DNA of 64,000 bases from Rhodanobacteraceae bacterium (lineage in GTDB: Bacteria > Pseudomonadota > Gammaproteobacteria > Xanthomonadales > Rhodanobacteraceae). The stretch covers positions 1,178,001 through 1,242,000 of the forward strand of contig CP126120.1 in the NCBI GenBank assembly GCA_030123585.1, in the 5' to 3' direction. Of the stretch, positions 51,894 through 62,617 are shown piece after piece. The notes beneath the pieces are model-generated. The model was given only the letters and a program-made list of their open reading frames with translations. It did no database searches and was not told where the DNA came from. The stretch's first letter is position 1, and each line of letters begins with the position of its first letter. The translations under genes and the position numbers were made by a program.

Positions 51894-53808
51894 CCTGCGG
51901 AACACGAAGACAGGATACGGTTATGTGCCCGTGCTGCTGCTTCTCCTGTTGTGCGCAGCCGGCCTGATGCCGCGTACCAGCTTGGCCGCGACGGCGCCGC
52001 CTGCCGCAGGCGCGTGCGGTCCGGTGGCTCCTTCGCCGGTGCTCGTCGAACCGCAGGCGGTGGACATGCGGGATGCGCCCATCAATGCCTCGGGCGAGCA
52101 CGAGCTGATCCTTGCCGTGCACATGGACGAAGGCGGCAACCGGTTCTGCTACGTGTACCGTTGGCTGGGCGTCGTGCACACCACTGCACCGGCGATCCAC
52201 GTGCGGCGCGGCGAGCGCTTCGCGATCCGCATCGTGAATGACATCGCCAGCCAGAGCCTTGGCGAAAGTGTCCCGTCCACCGCGATCCCCGCTTGCAAGC
52301 CGATGGCGATGCTGGATGCGCCGGTGCAGCACTGGGTCGGCTATCTCAACCACACGATCGACGATCGCGACTTCGAGATGAAGCCGCTCGACACCAACCT
52401 GCACCTGCACGGCTACGAAGGCCCGGCGTCGGACGAGAACGTGTTCCTCTCGACGCTCAGCACGCCGATGCACGCCTGCGAATACCGCATCACCATTCCG
52501 CGCAGCCAGCCGCCCGGTACCTACATTTTCCATCCGCACGCGCACGGCGCGGCGGATGCAGAACTTGGCGGCGGCCTCGCCGGCGTGTGGATCGTGGAGC
52601 CGGATTCGCAGCAGCTTCCGCGCGCCGACCAGCATGTGCTGTTGCTGGCCTACCAGATGGGCGAACCCGACGACGGTCCCAGTCCTTCCCCTGCCAAGCG
52701 TCTTGCCTACGGGAATGCGGCGACGGCGCACGAAGCTGCACTCAAGAGGGCACCGTCCGTTCCTTACGATCCGTTCAATCCGCCACCCTGGCCGTCGGCC
52801 GCGCCACTGCGTGCCGGCGGAATCGTGCTGAACGGCTGCAGCGGCCTTTTTGCGGAGTCGCTGATCAGTATTGATGGGGCCAACGCGCCGAGCACGCTGC
52901 CCATTCGGGCCGGGCGCACCCAGTTGCTGCGCATCGTCAACGGCACCGCGGACTCGCCCAAGCTCCTGCACCTGCGCGACGCCCTGGGTCATACCTTGCC
53001 GTTTGAACTTGTGGAACGCGACGGCGTGCCGGTTTCCGGCGACACGCAACATCCCTATGCGCGCTACCTGCCCCTGCAGGAATTGATGCTCTCGCCGATG
53101 TCGCGCGCCGCCATTCTGCTCACCGTGCCGGCGGGTGGCAGTTTTGAACTGTCCAGCGAACCCTGGTGCGAGGGGATCGTTCGTGAGACGCATCATGACT
53201 TGCTGCGGATCACCGCGACCGCTGATGCCGGCAACAACCCGCAGCTGCTGCGCCCGACGCCCATCAAGGTTTCCGACACGCCGGCAGCACGGCTCGTCGC
53301 CTGGGTACAAGCGCATCCCACACTGGTTCATCGGCGCGCGATCACCTTTACCCAATACGAGTTCCCCAAGCAAGGCAAGATCCCGCCGCACCCAGCCTTC
53401 TACATTACCGACACGACCAACCCGAACTTCCACGAACATCCGTTCTGGCCGGACTTCGGCCCCGATGCAACGGTGCCATCGAATCCGGACATCGTGGTCA
53501 AGCAGGGCACGGTCGAGGTGTGGTACCTGATCAACACCACGCTGGAGAACCACAACTTCCACATCCATCAAATGAAATTCGTGCAGGAGCGCAACTACAG
53601 CGGTATCCCGATGATGGTGGACACGGTGTTTCAGCCGCTCGGCAAGATGCTGCCGAATCCGCGTGATCCCGACTATCCGCTGATCCAGCCGGCCATCACC
53701 AGGGTGATCCTCGATTTCCGCGACGTGCCGAAAGGCACCTTCGTGTTCCACTGCCACATGCTGTTCCACGAGGACCACGGGATGATGGGCAGCATCCGCG
53801 TGGAGTAG
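51883..53808 (+). CDS. Exported multicopper oxidase, first tandem copy
   Basis: 641 residues with an N-terminal signal or anchor (GYVPVLLLLLLCAAGLMPRTSLAA). Copper motifs are complete: HLHG (174-177), HPHAHG (217-222), HNFHIH (557-562) and HCHMLFHEDHGMM (623-635, with the type 1 Cys624). Three cupredoxin domains give the laccase/CueO-like length. Extra cysteines (GACGPV, CYVYRW, IPACKP, HACEY, NGCSG, WCEG) suggest disulfides. A nearly identical paralogue follows after four bases. Substrate unknown. Confidence 0.93.
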   Translation: MTLDLRNTKTGYGYVPVLLLLLLCAAGLMPRTSLAATAPPAAGACGPVAPSPVLVEPQAVDMRDAPINASGEHELILAVHMDEGGNRFCYVYRWLGVVHTTAPAIHVRRGERFAIRIVNDIASQSLGESVPSTAIPACKPMAMLDAPVQHWVGYLNHTIDDRDFEMKPLDTNLHLHGYEGPASDENVFLSTLSTPMHACEYRITIPRSQPPGTYIFHPHAHGAADAELGGGLAGVWIVEPDSQQLPRADQHVLLLAYQMGEPDDGPSPSPAKRLAYGNAATAHEAALKRAPSVPYDPFNPPPWPSAAPLRAGGIVLNGCSGLFAESLISIDGANAPSTLPIRAGRTQLLRIVNGTADSPKLLHLRDALGHTLPFELVERDGVPVSGDTQHPYARYLPLQELMLSPMSRAAILLTVPAGGSFELSSEPWCEGIVRETHHDLLRITATADAGNNPQLLRPTPIKVSDTPAARLVAWVQAHPTLVHRRAITFTQYEFPKQGKIPPHPAFYITDTTNPNFHEHPFWPDFGPDATVPSNPDIVVKQGTVEVWYLINTTLENHNFHIHQMKFVQERNYSGIPMMVDTVFQPLGKMLPNPRDPDYPLIQPAITRVILDFRDVPKGTFVFHCHMLFHEDHGMMGSIRVE

Positions 53809-53812
53809 CCAC

Positions 53813-55735
53813 ATGGCGCGCAAGCCTGGCCTGGCGGGAATCGGTGGTTGCTGCGCATCCGGTGCGCTGGCACTCGCGGTGTTGTCTGCAACCGGCCTGG
53901 CGCCGCAGTCCGGTCTTGCCGCGCCCACGCCGACCGCGGCAGGTGCATGCGGCCCGGTCAGCCAGGCGCACGTTGTCGTCGAACCGCCGGACGTGGAGAT
54001 GTGGAACGCGCCGGTGGATGCGTCCGGCGAGCACGAACTGATCCTCGCCGTGCACAACGACGGCCAACGGTTCTGTTACGTGTACCGCTGGCAAGGCGTC
54101 GTGCACTACGTCGCGCCGGCGATCCACGTGCAGCGCGGCGAGCGCTTCGCGATCCGCCTCGTGAACGACATCGCCAGCCAGAGCCCCGGCGAAAGCGTTC
54201 CGTCCACCGCGATCCCCGCGTGCAAGCCGATGACGATGCCGGCTGCACCGGTGCAGCACTGGGTCGGCTATCTCAACCACACGATCGACGACCGCGACTT
54301 CAACATGAAGCCGCTCGACACCAACCTGCACCTGCACGGCTTCGAAGGCCCGGCGTCGGACGAGAACGTGTTCCTCTCGACGCTCAGCACGCCGATGCAC
54401 GCCTGCGAATACCGCATCACCATTCCGCGCACGCAGCCGCCGGGTACCTACATTTTCCACCCCCACGCGCACGGCGCGGCGGATGCGGAACTCGGCGGCG
54501 GCCTCGTCGGCGTGTGGATCGTGGACCCCGATTCGCCGCAGCTTCCGCGCGCGGACCAGCACGTATTGTTGCTGACCTATCAGGCGGGTGCGCCCAAAGA
54601 CGGACCCGGTCCTTCCCGCGCCGAGCGCGCTGCCTGGGGCGAAGCGGCAAAGGTGCACGAAGCTGCGCTCAAGCCGGCACCGCCCGTTCCTTACGACCCA
54701 TTCAATCCGCCACCCTGGCCGACGGCCTGGGCACTGCATGCCGGCGGAATCGTGCTGAACGGCTGCAGCGGCCCTTATGCGGAGCCGCTGGTCAGCATCG
54801 ACGGAGCGAACACGCCGGCCACGCTGCCCATTCGGGCCGGACGCACCCAGTTGCTGCGCATCGTCAACGGCACGGCGGATTCGCCCAAGCTCCTGCGCTT
54901 GCGCGACACCCTGGGTCATGCCCTGCCGTTCGAGTTGGTGGAACGCGACGGCGTGCCGGTTTCCGGCGACATGCAGCATCCCTGGGCGCGCTACCTGCCC
55001 ATGCAGGAATTGATGCTCTCGCCGATGTCACGCGCCGCCATTCTGCTGACCGCGCCAGCGGGTGGCGGTTTCGTGCTGTCCAGCGAACCCTGGTGTGAAG
55101 GGATCGCTCGCGAGATGCATCACGACTTGCTGCGGATCACCGCGATCGCCGATGCCGGCGACAACCCGCAGGTGCTGCGCTCGATACCCATCACGGTTTC
55201 CGACACACCGGCGGCGCGGCTCGTCGCCTGGGTGCGGGCGCATCCCGCGCTGGTCCACCGGCGCGCGATCACTTTTACCCAGTACACGTTTCCCGGGCAA
55301 GGCAAGATCCCGCCGCACCTGGCCTACTACATCACCGACACCACCAACCCGGGTTTTCATGAGCACCCGTTCTGGCCGGTGTTCAAACCCGGCGCGACGG
55401 TGCCATCGAATCCCGACGTCGTGGTCAAGCAGGGCACGGTCGAGGTGTGGTATCTGATCAACGCCACGCTGGAATCGCACGACTTCCACATCCACCAGAT
55501 GAAGTTCGTGCAGGAGCGCAACTACAGCGGCATGCCGATGACCGTGGACACCGTGTTCCAGCCCGTCGGCAAGCCGCTGCCAACCCCCAGCGATCCGGAC
55601 TTTCCGCTGGTCCAGCCGAGCATCACCAGGGTGATCCTGGATTTCCGCGACGTGCCGAAGGGCACCTTCGTGTTCCACTGCCACATGCTGTTCCACGAGG
55701 ACCACGGGATGATGGGCAGCATCCGCGTGGAGTAG
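53813..55735 (+). CDS. Exported multicopper oxidase, second tandem copy
   Basis: 640 residues, a close paralogue of the preceding gene over its whole length after the signal peptide. It keeps all four copper motifs (HLHG, HPHAHG, HDFHIH, HCHMLFHEDHGMM) and the same cysteines. Differences cluster in the signal peptide (ALALAVLSATGLAPQSGLAA), residues 60-80 and the loop around 255-275 (QAGAPKDGPGPSRAERAAWGEAAKVHEA). It starts four bases after the first copy, so the duplication is tandem and in one operon. Confidence 0.93.
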   Translation: MARKPGLAGIGGCCASGALALAVLSATGLAPQSGLAAPTPTAAGACGPVSQAHVVVEPPDVEMWNAPVDASGEHELILAVHNDGQRFCYVYRWQGVVHYVAPAIHVQRGERFAIRLVNDIASQSPGESVPSTAIPACKPMTMPAAPVQHWVGYLNHTIDDRDFNMKPLDTNLHLHGFEGPASDENVFLSTLSTPMHACEYRITIPRTQPPGTYIFHPHAHGAADAELGGGLVGVWIVDPDSPQLPRADQHVLLLTYQAGAPKDGPGPSRAERAAWGEAAKVHEAALKPAPPVPYDPFNPPPWPTAWALHAGGIVLNGCSGPYAEPLVSIDGANTPATLPIRAGRTQLLRIVNGTADSPKLLRLRDTLGHALPFELVERDGVPVSGDMQHPWARYLPMQELMLSPMSRAAILLTAPAGGGFVLSSEPWCEGIAREMHHDLLRITAIADAGDNPQVLRSIPITVSDTPAARLVAWVRAHPALVHRRAITFTQYTFPGQGKIPPHLAYYITDTTNPGFHEHPFWPVFKPGATVPSNPDVVVKQGTVEVWYLINATLESHDFHIHQMKFVQERNYSGMPMTVDTVFQPVGKPLPTPSDPDFPLVQPSITRVILDFRDVPKGTFVFHCHMLFHEDHGMMGSIRVE

Positions 55736-55757
55736 TTTTCGCGTGAGAGGACGAGCC

Positions 55758-56987
55758 GTGAAACGATCCATTTTCCTTTGCGTGCTGCTCCCGATCCTGG
55801 CGTTTCCGTTGAGCGCGACGGCCGCGCCGGACTCCAGCCATTACCTTTTCGTGTGGGCGATGGAGGCGAAGCGCCCCCACGCCTCGGTGCCGGAAATGAC
55901 GCCGGCCGACATTCCCGCGCGACGCAGCGGATTGGGATTGGGCAAGGACTTTCTCGCGGTGTTCGACGTGCAGCCCGGGCCGTCGTTCGGAAAACTCGTG
56001 GCGATGCTGCCCGTCGGTGACGCAGCGCAGGCGCACCACACGAACTACGCGGAACCGCCGGACGGTATCCTGTACGCCAACGACTGGCTCGGGAACCGAA
56101 CTTACGTGTTCGACTTGCGCGATCCCGTGCATCCGCGGCTCGTGCGCCAATTCGGCAGCGTCGGCGCGCTCGGTTACCCGCACTCGTTCGTTTATTTGCC
56201 GAACGGCAACACGCTCACGACGTTCCAGTATTCCGGCGGGTTCAACCATGCCGCGGGCGGGCTGGTCGAATTCGATCCACAAGGCAAGGTCGTGCGGACC
56301 GCCTCGGCGATCGCGCCGGGACACCCCGACATTCGTCCCTACAGTCTCGCGGTCATTCCGAAGCTCGATCGCGTCGTCACCAGCAGCGCGGACATGATGG
56401 GCGCGCAGGCCAGCCACGTGGCCCAGGTCTGGCGGTTGTCCGACTTGAAGCTGATCCAGACAATGCCGCTGCCGCCGCAAACCGATTGGTATTACGACAC
56501 TGCGGCCGATTCGTCGGAACCGCGCGTGCTGGCAGACGGCACAACGGTCGTCGTTCCGACGTTCAATTGCGGTTTGTTCCTCGTCCGGGATCTGGCGAGC
56601 GGCCATCCGACGCTGCAACATGTCTACGACCTCGGCTACCGCATGTGCGAAGTGCCGGTGGTCGTGGGCCATTTCCTGGTGGAAGCCGCGCAAAGCGGAC
56701 ACGCCATCGTGAGCCTCGACCTGCGCGACCCGGAACACCCGCACGAAGTCAGCCGCATCCTGCTGCCGCCGGATGAATACCCGCACTGGCTGGCGCTGGA
56801 ACCGGGCGGCGATCGCCTGGTCATCACGGGTTATGGCGCGCTCGATACCAAGGTCCGCTTCGCCACGATCGACCGCCGTACCGGAAAACTGACGCTCGAT
56901 CCCGCGGCGATCGACATGACGCGCGCGTGGCCGGACGGCTGGCACGGCAGCGCCATGCCGCACGGCGCGGTGTTCAGCAATCCCTGA
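55758..56987 (+). CDS. Exported beta-propeller protein, SBP56 (selenium-binding/methanethiol oxidase) like
   Basis: 409 residues from a GTG at 55758 (GAGAGGA upstream; GTG at 55743 is the alternative). Signal peptide KRSIFLCVLLPILAFPLSATAA. The order of motifs follows SBP56: DFLAVFDVQPGPSFGKLVAMLPV, a paired His (93-94) in AQAHHTNY, TYVFDLRDPVHPRLVRQF, YPHSFVYLPNGNTL, and later EYPHWLALEPGGDRLVITGYG. In methanethiol oxidase such His residues hold copper. Similarity is partial and the function remains open. Last gene of the multicopper oxidase operon. Confidence 0.65.
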   Translation: MKRSIFLCVLLPILAFPLSATAAPDSSHYLFVWAMEAKRPHASVPEMTPADIPARRSGLGLGKDFLAVFDVQPGPSFGKLVAMLPVGDAAQAHHTNYAEPPDGILYANDWLGNRTYVFDLRDPVHPRLVRQFGSVGALGYPHSFVYLPNGNTLTTFQYSGGFNHAAGGLVEFDPQGKVVRTASAIAPGHPDIRPYSLAVIPKLDRVVTSSADMMGAQASHVAQVWRLSDLKLIQTMPLPPQTDWYYDTAADSSEPRVLADGTTVVVPTFNCGLFLVRDLASGHPTLQHVYDLGYRMCEVPVVVGHFLVEAAQSGHAIVSLDLRDPEHPHEVSRILLPPDEYPHWLALEPGGDRLVITGYGALDTKVRFATIDRRTGKLTLDPAAIDMTRAWPDGWHGSAMPHGAVFSNP

Positions 56988-56999
56988 AAACGAATCGGA

Positions 57000-57737
57000 T
57001 CACGCCCGCGCGATGACGTCGCCGATGGTGTAGATGCCCGGCGCGCGGCCCACCAGCCATGCCGCGGCGGCCAGCGCGCCGCGCGCGAAGATCGTGCGGT
57101 CGGTCGCGCGATGCGAAAGTTCAAGGCGCTCGCCTGAGGTCGCGAGGATCGCGGTGTGCTCGCCCACGATGTCGCCTGCGCGGATCGACGCGAAGCCGAT
57201 CGCGCCGGCCGGGCGCGCGCCGACCTGGCCTTCGCGCGACAACACGGCGACTTCCTCGAAATCCTGTTTGCGTGCGGCGGCGGCGGCGCGACCCAACGCC
57301 AGCGCGGTGCCTGAAGGCGCATCGACCTTGCGCGCATGATGCGCTTCGACGATTTCAAGATCCCAATCCGGCAATGCCGCCGCCGCTTCGCGCAAGATGC
57401 GCGTCAACACCGCGACACCGAGGCCGAAGTTCGCGGCGTGCAGTACGGGAATCGTCCTGGCCGCGTCACCCATCGCCCTGCACTGTTTTTCGCCGAGGCC
57501 CGTCGTGCCGCTTACGAACGCGACCCGATGCGCCACACAATACGCCAGCGCCGCATCGAAACCGTCTGGTGAACTGAAGTCGATCACGGCATCCAGCCTG
57601 GGCGCCTTCGCCCAATCACCCGATGCATTCACACACGCGGCCAGGGTAAAGCGCGCGTCATCGTGCACCAGGGCCTGCAACGCACGGCCCATGCGGCCGT
57701 TGGCGCCGTTGATGGCAAGCTGGATGGAGTCGGGCAT
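57000..57737 (-). CDS. dapB: 4-hydroxy-tetrahydrodipicolinate reductase
   Basis: 245 residues from MPDSIQLAINGANGRMGRALQAL. Lysine and diaminopimelate synthesis enzyme. NAD(P)-binding GANGRMG, SGTTGLGEKQ, ANFGLGVAVL, and the substrate-binding EIVEAHHARKVDAPSGTAL (active-site His pair, Lys). Conserved neighbour of dnaJ. The frame runs upstream through a repeat, which is not family-like. Confidence 0.97.
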   Translation of the reverse strand: MPDSIQLAINGANGRMGRALQALVHDDARFTLAACVNASGDWAKAPRLDAVIDFSSPDGFDAALAYCVAHRVAFVSGTTGLGEKQCRAMGDAARTIPVLHAANFGLGVAVLTRILREAAAALPDWDLEIVEAHHARKVDAPSGTALALGRAAAAARKQDFEEVAVLSREGQVGARPAGAIGFASIRAGDIVGEHTAILATSGERLELSHRATDRTIFARGALAAAAWLVGRAPGIYTIGDVIARA

Positions 57738-57751
57738 GGTTGGAACGACGG

Positions 57752-57779
57752 GTAGGAGCCTGCGTGCAGGCGATCGGCG
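57752..57779. repeat. GTAGGAG-type repeat, single head (family 2)
   Basis: GTAGGAG followed by a short stem CCTGC/GCAGG and CGATCGG. Same head as in yheS and after grpE. Lies between dapB and dnaJ, beside a family 1 element. Confidence 0.65.
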
Positions 57780-57794
57780 AAGCATAACAAGCTC

Positions 57795-57925
57795 GTCATT
57801 CCGGGGCCGTTCGCGGCTCCACGCGAACGGAACCCGGAATCGGTTTGCCGCGAACCCAAACCGGGATGCTGACCAACAAAGCACACCGATTCCGGATCGC
57901 CGCTGCGCGGCGTCCGGAATGACGA
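57795..57925. repeat. GTCATTCCGG-type palindromic repeat (family 1, copy C)
   Basis: GTCATTCCGGGGCCGTTCGC...GCGAACGGAACCCGGAATCGG, then a second inverted unit, ACCGATTCCGGATCGCC...GGCGTCCGGAATGACGA. Occupies most of the 220-bp gap between dnaJ and dapB. Confidence 0.8.
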
Positions 57926-57957
57926 AGAAGTTGTCACACTCGTTTCGATTCCCGAAC

Positions 57958-59073
57958 TTACGAGGTCATCTTCGACCAGAACTGCTTGACGCCTTCCACG
58001 AAGCCGCTGTTGCGTGGCGAGTGCTTCTTCGCTTCTTCGGCGTCGGCGAAGGTGGCCTCGAACTGCTCCAGCAATTCGCGCTGGCGCTTGTCGAGCCGCA
58101 CCGGCGTTTCCACCACCACGGTGCAGTAGAGGTCGCCCGTGTGGCGGCTGCGGACCGACTTCACGCCCTGCCCGCGCAGGCGGAATTCCTGCCCCGTCTG
58201 GGTTTCCGGCGGCACGGTGATGGTGGTGGCGCCGCCCAGGATCGGCACTTCGATGGTCGCGCCCAGCGCGGCCTGCGCAAAGCGGATCGGCACCTCGCAG
58301 CGCAGGTTGTCGCCTTCGCGCTTGAAGATCGGGTGCTCGCGCACGTGGACTTCGACGTACAAATCGCCGGGCGTGGAACCGGCGGGACCGGCCTCGCCCT
58401 GCCCGCTCAGGCGGATGCGGTCGCCGTCGTCCACGCCGGCCGGCACCTTGACCTGCAGGCTGCGTTCGTCTTCCAGCCGGCCTTCGCCGTGACAGTGCTT
58501 GCACGGCGTGACGATGACGCGTCCCGCGCCGCCGCAATGCGGGCAGGTCTGCTGGATCGAGAAGATGCCGTTCTGCATCCGCACGCGGCCGTGGCCGCGG
58601 CAGATGGAACAGGTCGCGAGCTTGCCGTCGTCCGAGCCGGTGCCGTTGCAGTGATGGCAGTTGACCATGGTCGGCACGCGGATCTGCTTGTCCACGCCGG
58701 CGACGGCTTCTTCCAGGTCGAGTTCCAGCACGTAGCGCAAGTCCGAACCGCGCGCCGCGCGCCGGCCGCCGCCGAAGATGTCGGAAAAGATGTCGCCGAA
58801 GATGTCGCCCACGTCGCCGAACGGCGTCCCGCCGCGGCGCCCCATGCCGTTCTCGAATGCGGCATGGCCGTACTGGTCGTACAGCGCACGGCGCTGCGGA
58901 TCGCCCAGGATTTCGTACGCTTCCTTGGCTTCCTTGAAACGTTCCTGCGCGTGCGGATCGTCGGGGCAACGATCCGGATGGTTCTTCATCGCCAGCCGGC
59001 GGAAAGCCTTTTTCAGTTCCTCGTCGCTGGCGGTGCGCTCGACGCCGAGGACTTCGTAGTAGCAACGTTTCAT
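57958..59073 (-). CDS. dnaJ: Chaperone protein DnaJ
   Basis: 371 residues, type I DnaJ. J-domain with HPD ([11 protein letters not shown]), a Gly-rich region ([32 protein letters not shown]), four zinc-finger repeats ([32 protein letters not shown]) and C-terminal substrate domains. Start [20 protein letters not shown]. Overlaps the upstream TMEM175-type gene by four bases. Confidence 0.98.
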   Translation of the reverse strand: MKRCYYEVLGVERTASDEELKKAFRRLAMKNHPDRCPDDPHAQERFKEAKEAYEILGDPQRRALYDQYGHAAFENGMGRRGGTPFGDVGDIFGDIFSDIFGGGRRAARGSDLRYVLELDLEEAVAGVDKQIRVPTMVNCHHCNGTGSDDGKLATCSICRGHGRVRMQNGIFSIQQTCPHCGGAGRVIVTPCKHCHGEGRLEDERSLQVKVPAGVDDGDRIRLSGQGEAGPAGSTPGDLYVEVHVREHPIFKREGDNLRCEVPIRFAQAALGATIEVPILGGATTITVPPETQTGQEFRLRGQGVKSVRSRHTGDLYCTVVVETPVRLDKRQRELLEQFEATFADAEEAKKHSPRNSGFVEGVKQFWSKMTS

Positions 59074-59684
59074 GTGCGCAATCTTGTTTCCAAGCGGCGA
59101 TCGGGGATGAACCACAACGCCGCGATCGCGGCATAGAGCACGCACGACAATATGGGCGCGAAAAATGCCAGCACAATGCCGATGACGTAGCCGATGGGCG
59201 AGACGACGGTCTTCCAGTCGCCCTTGAGCGCAGCGCCCAGGCGGCTTTTTTCACCGCCGTTGGCGGCGATCAGGCTGCGCAACAGCGGTATCCAGGACAA
59301 GGCCGCGAGCAACAACACGATGCCATACAGCGCGGTCGGAACCGGCGCCGGCACCGGATGCGATTCGTTCAACCAACTGGTGGTGAACGGAAACAGCGAC
59401 AGCCAGAACAGGAAGAACAGATTGGCCCACAGCACCTTGCCATCGACGTGCTCCACTGCCTGCAACATGTGGTGGTGATTGTTCCAGTAGATGCCGACGT
59501 AGGCGAAACTCAGCACGTAGCTCAGGAACACCGGAAGGTCAGCCAGCAGCGCCTGCCACGTGGCCTCGCGGGGCAGTTTCAACTCCAGCACCATGATGGT
59601 GATGATCACCGCGATCACGCCGTCGGTGAATGCCTCCATTCGGCCCTTGTGCATCCCCCAGTCCCCGCTCGGCACTTCATTCAA
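59070..59684 (-). CDS. TMEM175-family potassium channel-like membrane protein
   Basis: 204 residues, six hydrophobic segments. The first helix carries the family motif form [23 protein letters not shown] (TMEM175/DUF1211, usually FSDGVFAI). Loop [39 protein letters not shown] matches the family. Bacterial members are potassium channels. An internal ATG at 59654 is a possible start. It sits between dnaK and dnaJ and its stop overlaps the dnaJ start, unusual for this cluster. Confidence 0.85.
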   Translation of the reverse strand: MNEVPSGDWGMHKGRMEAFTDGVIAVIITIMVLELKLPREATWQALLADLPVFLSYVLSFAYVGIYWNNHHHMLQAVEHVDGKVLWANLFFLFWLSLFPFTTSWLNESHPVPAPVPTALYGIVLLLAALSWIPLLRSLIAANGGEKSRLGAALKGDWKTVVSPIGYVIGIVLAFFAPILSCVLYAAIAALWFIPDRRLETRLRT

Positions 59685-59694
59685 GAATCAAAAT

Positions 59695-59745
59695 GGATTT
59701 CGGGTTCCATCGCCGATGAAACCGGCGATGGCCCCGGGATGACGA
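59695..59745. repeat. GTCATTCCGG-type repeat, partial (family 1, copy D)
   Basis: Half unit: GATTTCGGGTTCCATCGCCG...CGGCGATGGCCCCGGGATGACGA. It matches the inverted half of copies A-C with some decay. Preceded by TCAAAATGG, also present near copy A. Confidence 0.6.
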
Positions 59746-59823
59746 TATTTGAGAGTCTCACGATTGTCCGCGTTATTGTCCGCGTTGAGCCGCACGCTTC
59801 CCAGTGCAGCTCGAACACGGACA

Positions 59824-59898
59824 GTTGATCCGTCAGCGTTTTGTGCTGACGGATAACGGACTAGTTGATCCACCAGCGCTCCGCGCTGGTAGATAACG
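59824..59898. repeat. Tandem 40-bp stem-loop repeat at the dnaK 3' end
   Basis: Two copies (59824-59858 and 59864-59898) with a 40-bp period. Each is GTTGATCC, a GTCAGCG/CGCTGAC- or ACCAGCG/CGCTGGT-type stem, then GATAACG. The stems differ in sequence but keep pairing, so structure looks conserved. They begin one base after the dnaK stop and lack a T run, so they are not standard terminators. Confidence 0.7.
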
Positions 59899-59899
59899 C

Positions 59900-61840
<1,941 letters not shown>

Positions 61841-61918
61841 GTTTCAGCTCCTGGAGGGTTGCGGCCGAAGGGCCGTCGAATCTTGAACACAAACTGGGGG
61901 TTGGGCCGGATTCTTCAA

Positions 61919-61968
61919 GGTGGGAGCGCGCCACAGGCGCGCCCGTCGCGGGCATGGCCCGCTCCTAC
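61919..61968. repeat. GTAGGAG-type inverted repeat pair after grpE (family 2)
   Basis: GTGGGAGCGCGCCACAGGCGCG on one side and, on the other strand, GTAGGAGCGGGCCATGCCCG, facing each other. It lies between grpE and dnaK. The TAG of its GTAGGAG end is the grpE stop codon (61967-61965). Confidence 0.8.
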
Positions 61969-62501
61969 TTCGCCACGCTGACCAGCGCCGGACGCAACAA
62001 GCGTCCGTTCAACACATAGCCCTTCTGCATCACGCTGACGACCGTGCCGGGTGCCTGGTTCGGCGCATCCACCATGCTGACCGCGTGGTGGCGTTCGGGA
62101 TCCAGCGGCTGCCCCACCGGATCGATCTGTTCGAGGCCGTTGCTTTCGGCGATCTTGAGCAGCGACTTCAAGGTCAGGTTCAAGCCTTCCCGCATCGAGG
62201 CCACGTCGGCGGTCTCGACGGCCAGCCCGCTTTCCAGCCCGTCGTACACCGGCAGCAGGTCGCGCAGCAATTTTTCGTTGGCGAACCTGACGGTCTGCTC
62301 CAGGTCGCGCTGCATGCGCTTGCGCTGGTTGTCGAGGTCGGCGCGTTCGCGCAGCAGCGTTTCGCGCATCCCGGCAAGGTTGGTTTCGGCCTCGGCCAGT
62401 TGCCGGCTCAGGGTTTCAAGCTCATCCGTGACGCCCGCCTCCATCGGCGGCTGCCGATCGTCCTGCGGCGTCGATCCGGGTGATTCCTTCGGGTTCGTCA
62501 T
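61965..62501 (-). CDS. grpE: Nucleotide exchange factor GrpE
   Basis: 178 residues from MTNPKESPGSTPQDDRQPPM. Long N-terminal coiled coil (VTDELETLSRQLAEAETNLAGMRETLLRERADLDNQRKRM) followed by the family signature FANEKLLRDLLPVYDGLE and the C-terminal beta domain ending GYVLNGRLLRPALVSVAK. Drives ADP release from DnaK. The stop codon comes from an adjacent dispersed repeat. Confidence 0.97.
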   Translation of the reverse strand: MTNPKESPGSTPQDDRQPPMEAGVTDELETLSRQLAEAETNLAGMRETLLRERADLDNQRKRMQRDLEQTVRFANEKLLRDLLPVYDGLESGLAVETADVASMREGLNLTLKSLLKIAESNGLEQIDPVGQPLDPERHHAVSMVDAPNQAPGTVVSVMQKGYVLNGRLLRPALVSVAK

Positions 62502-62574
62502 GCCTACTCCTCGCAACATGGACAGCCTGGCCACCTCGCCTGAAGGGCGGGCCGGCACCGGCGCAACTGACCAA

Positions 62575-62603
62575 TCTATGCGGCCGAGGGGCCGCAATTC
62601 AAG
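62575..62603 (-). promoter_or_regulatory. Heat-shock (sigma32-type) promoter candidate for grpE
   Basis: On the minus strand CTTGAA (62603-62598), a 14-bp spacer and CCGCATAGA (62583-62575), close to the sigma32 consensus CTTGAAA-N11-16-CCCCATnT. The spacer contains most of the GCGGCC-CCTC-GGCCGC hairpin. Located between hrcA and grpE, where a heat-shock promoter is expected for the grpE-dnaK-dnaJ genes. Confidence 0.5.
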
Positions 62604-62617
62604 AGAATCCGGACCGG

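Noticed and set aside
53848..55098. 416-codon ORF in another frame of the second multicopper oxidase
   Set aside because: Out-of-frame Arg-rich reading; the overlapping oxidase frame has all copper motifs.
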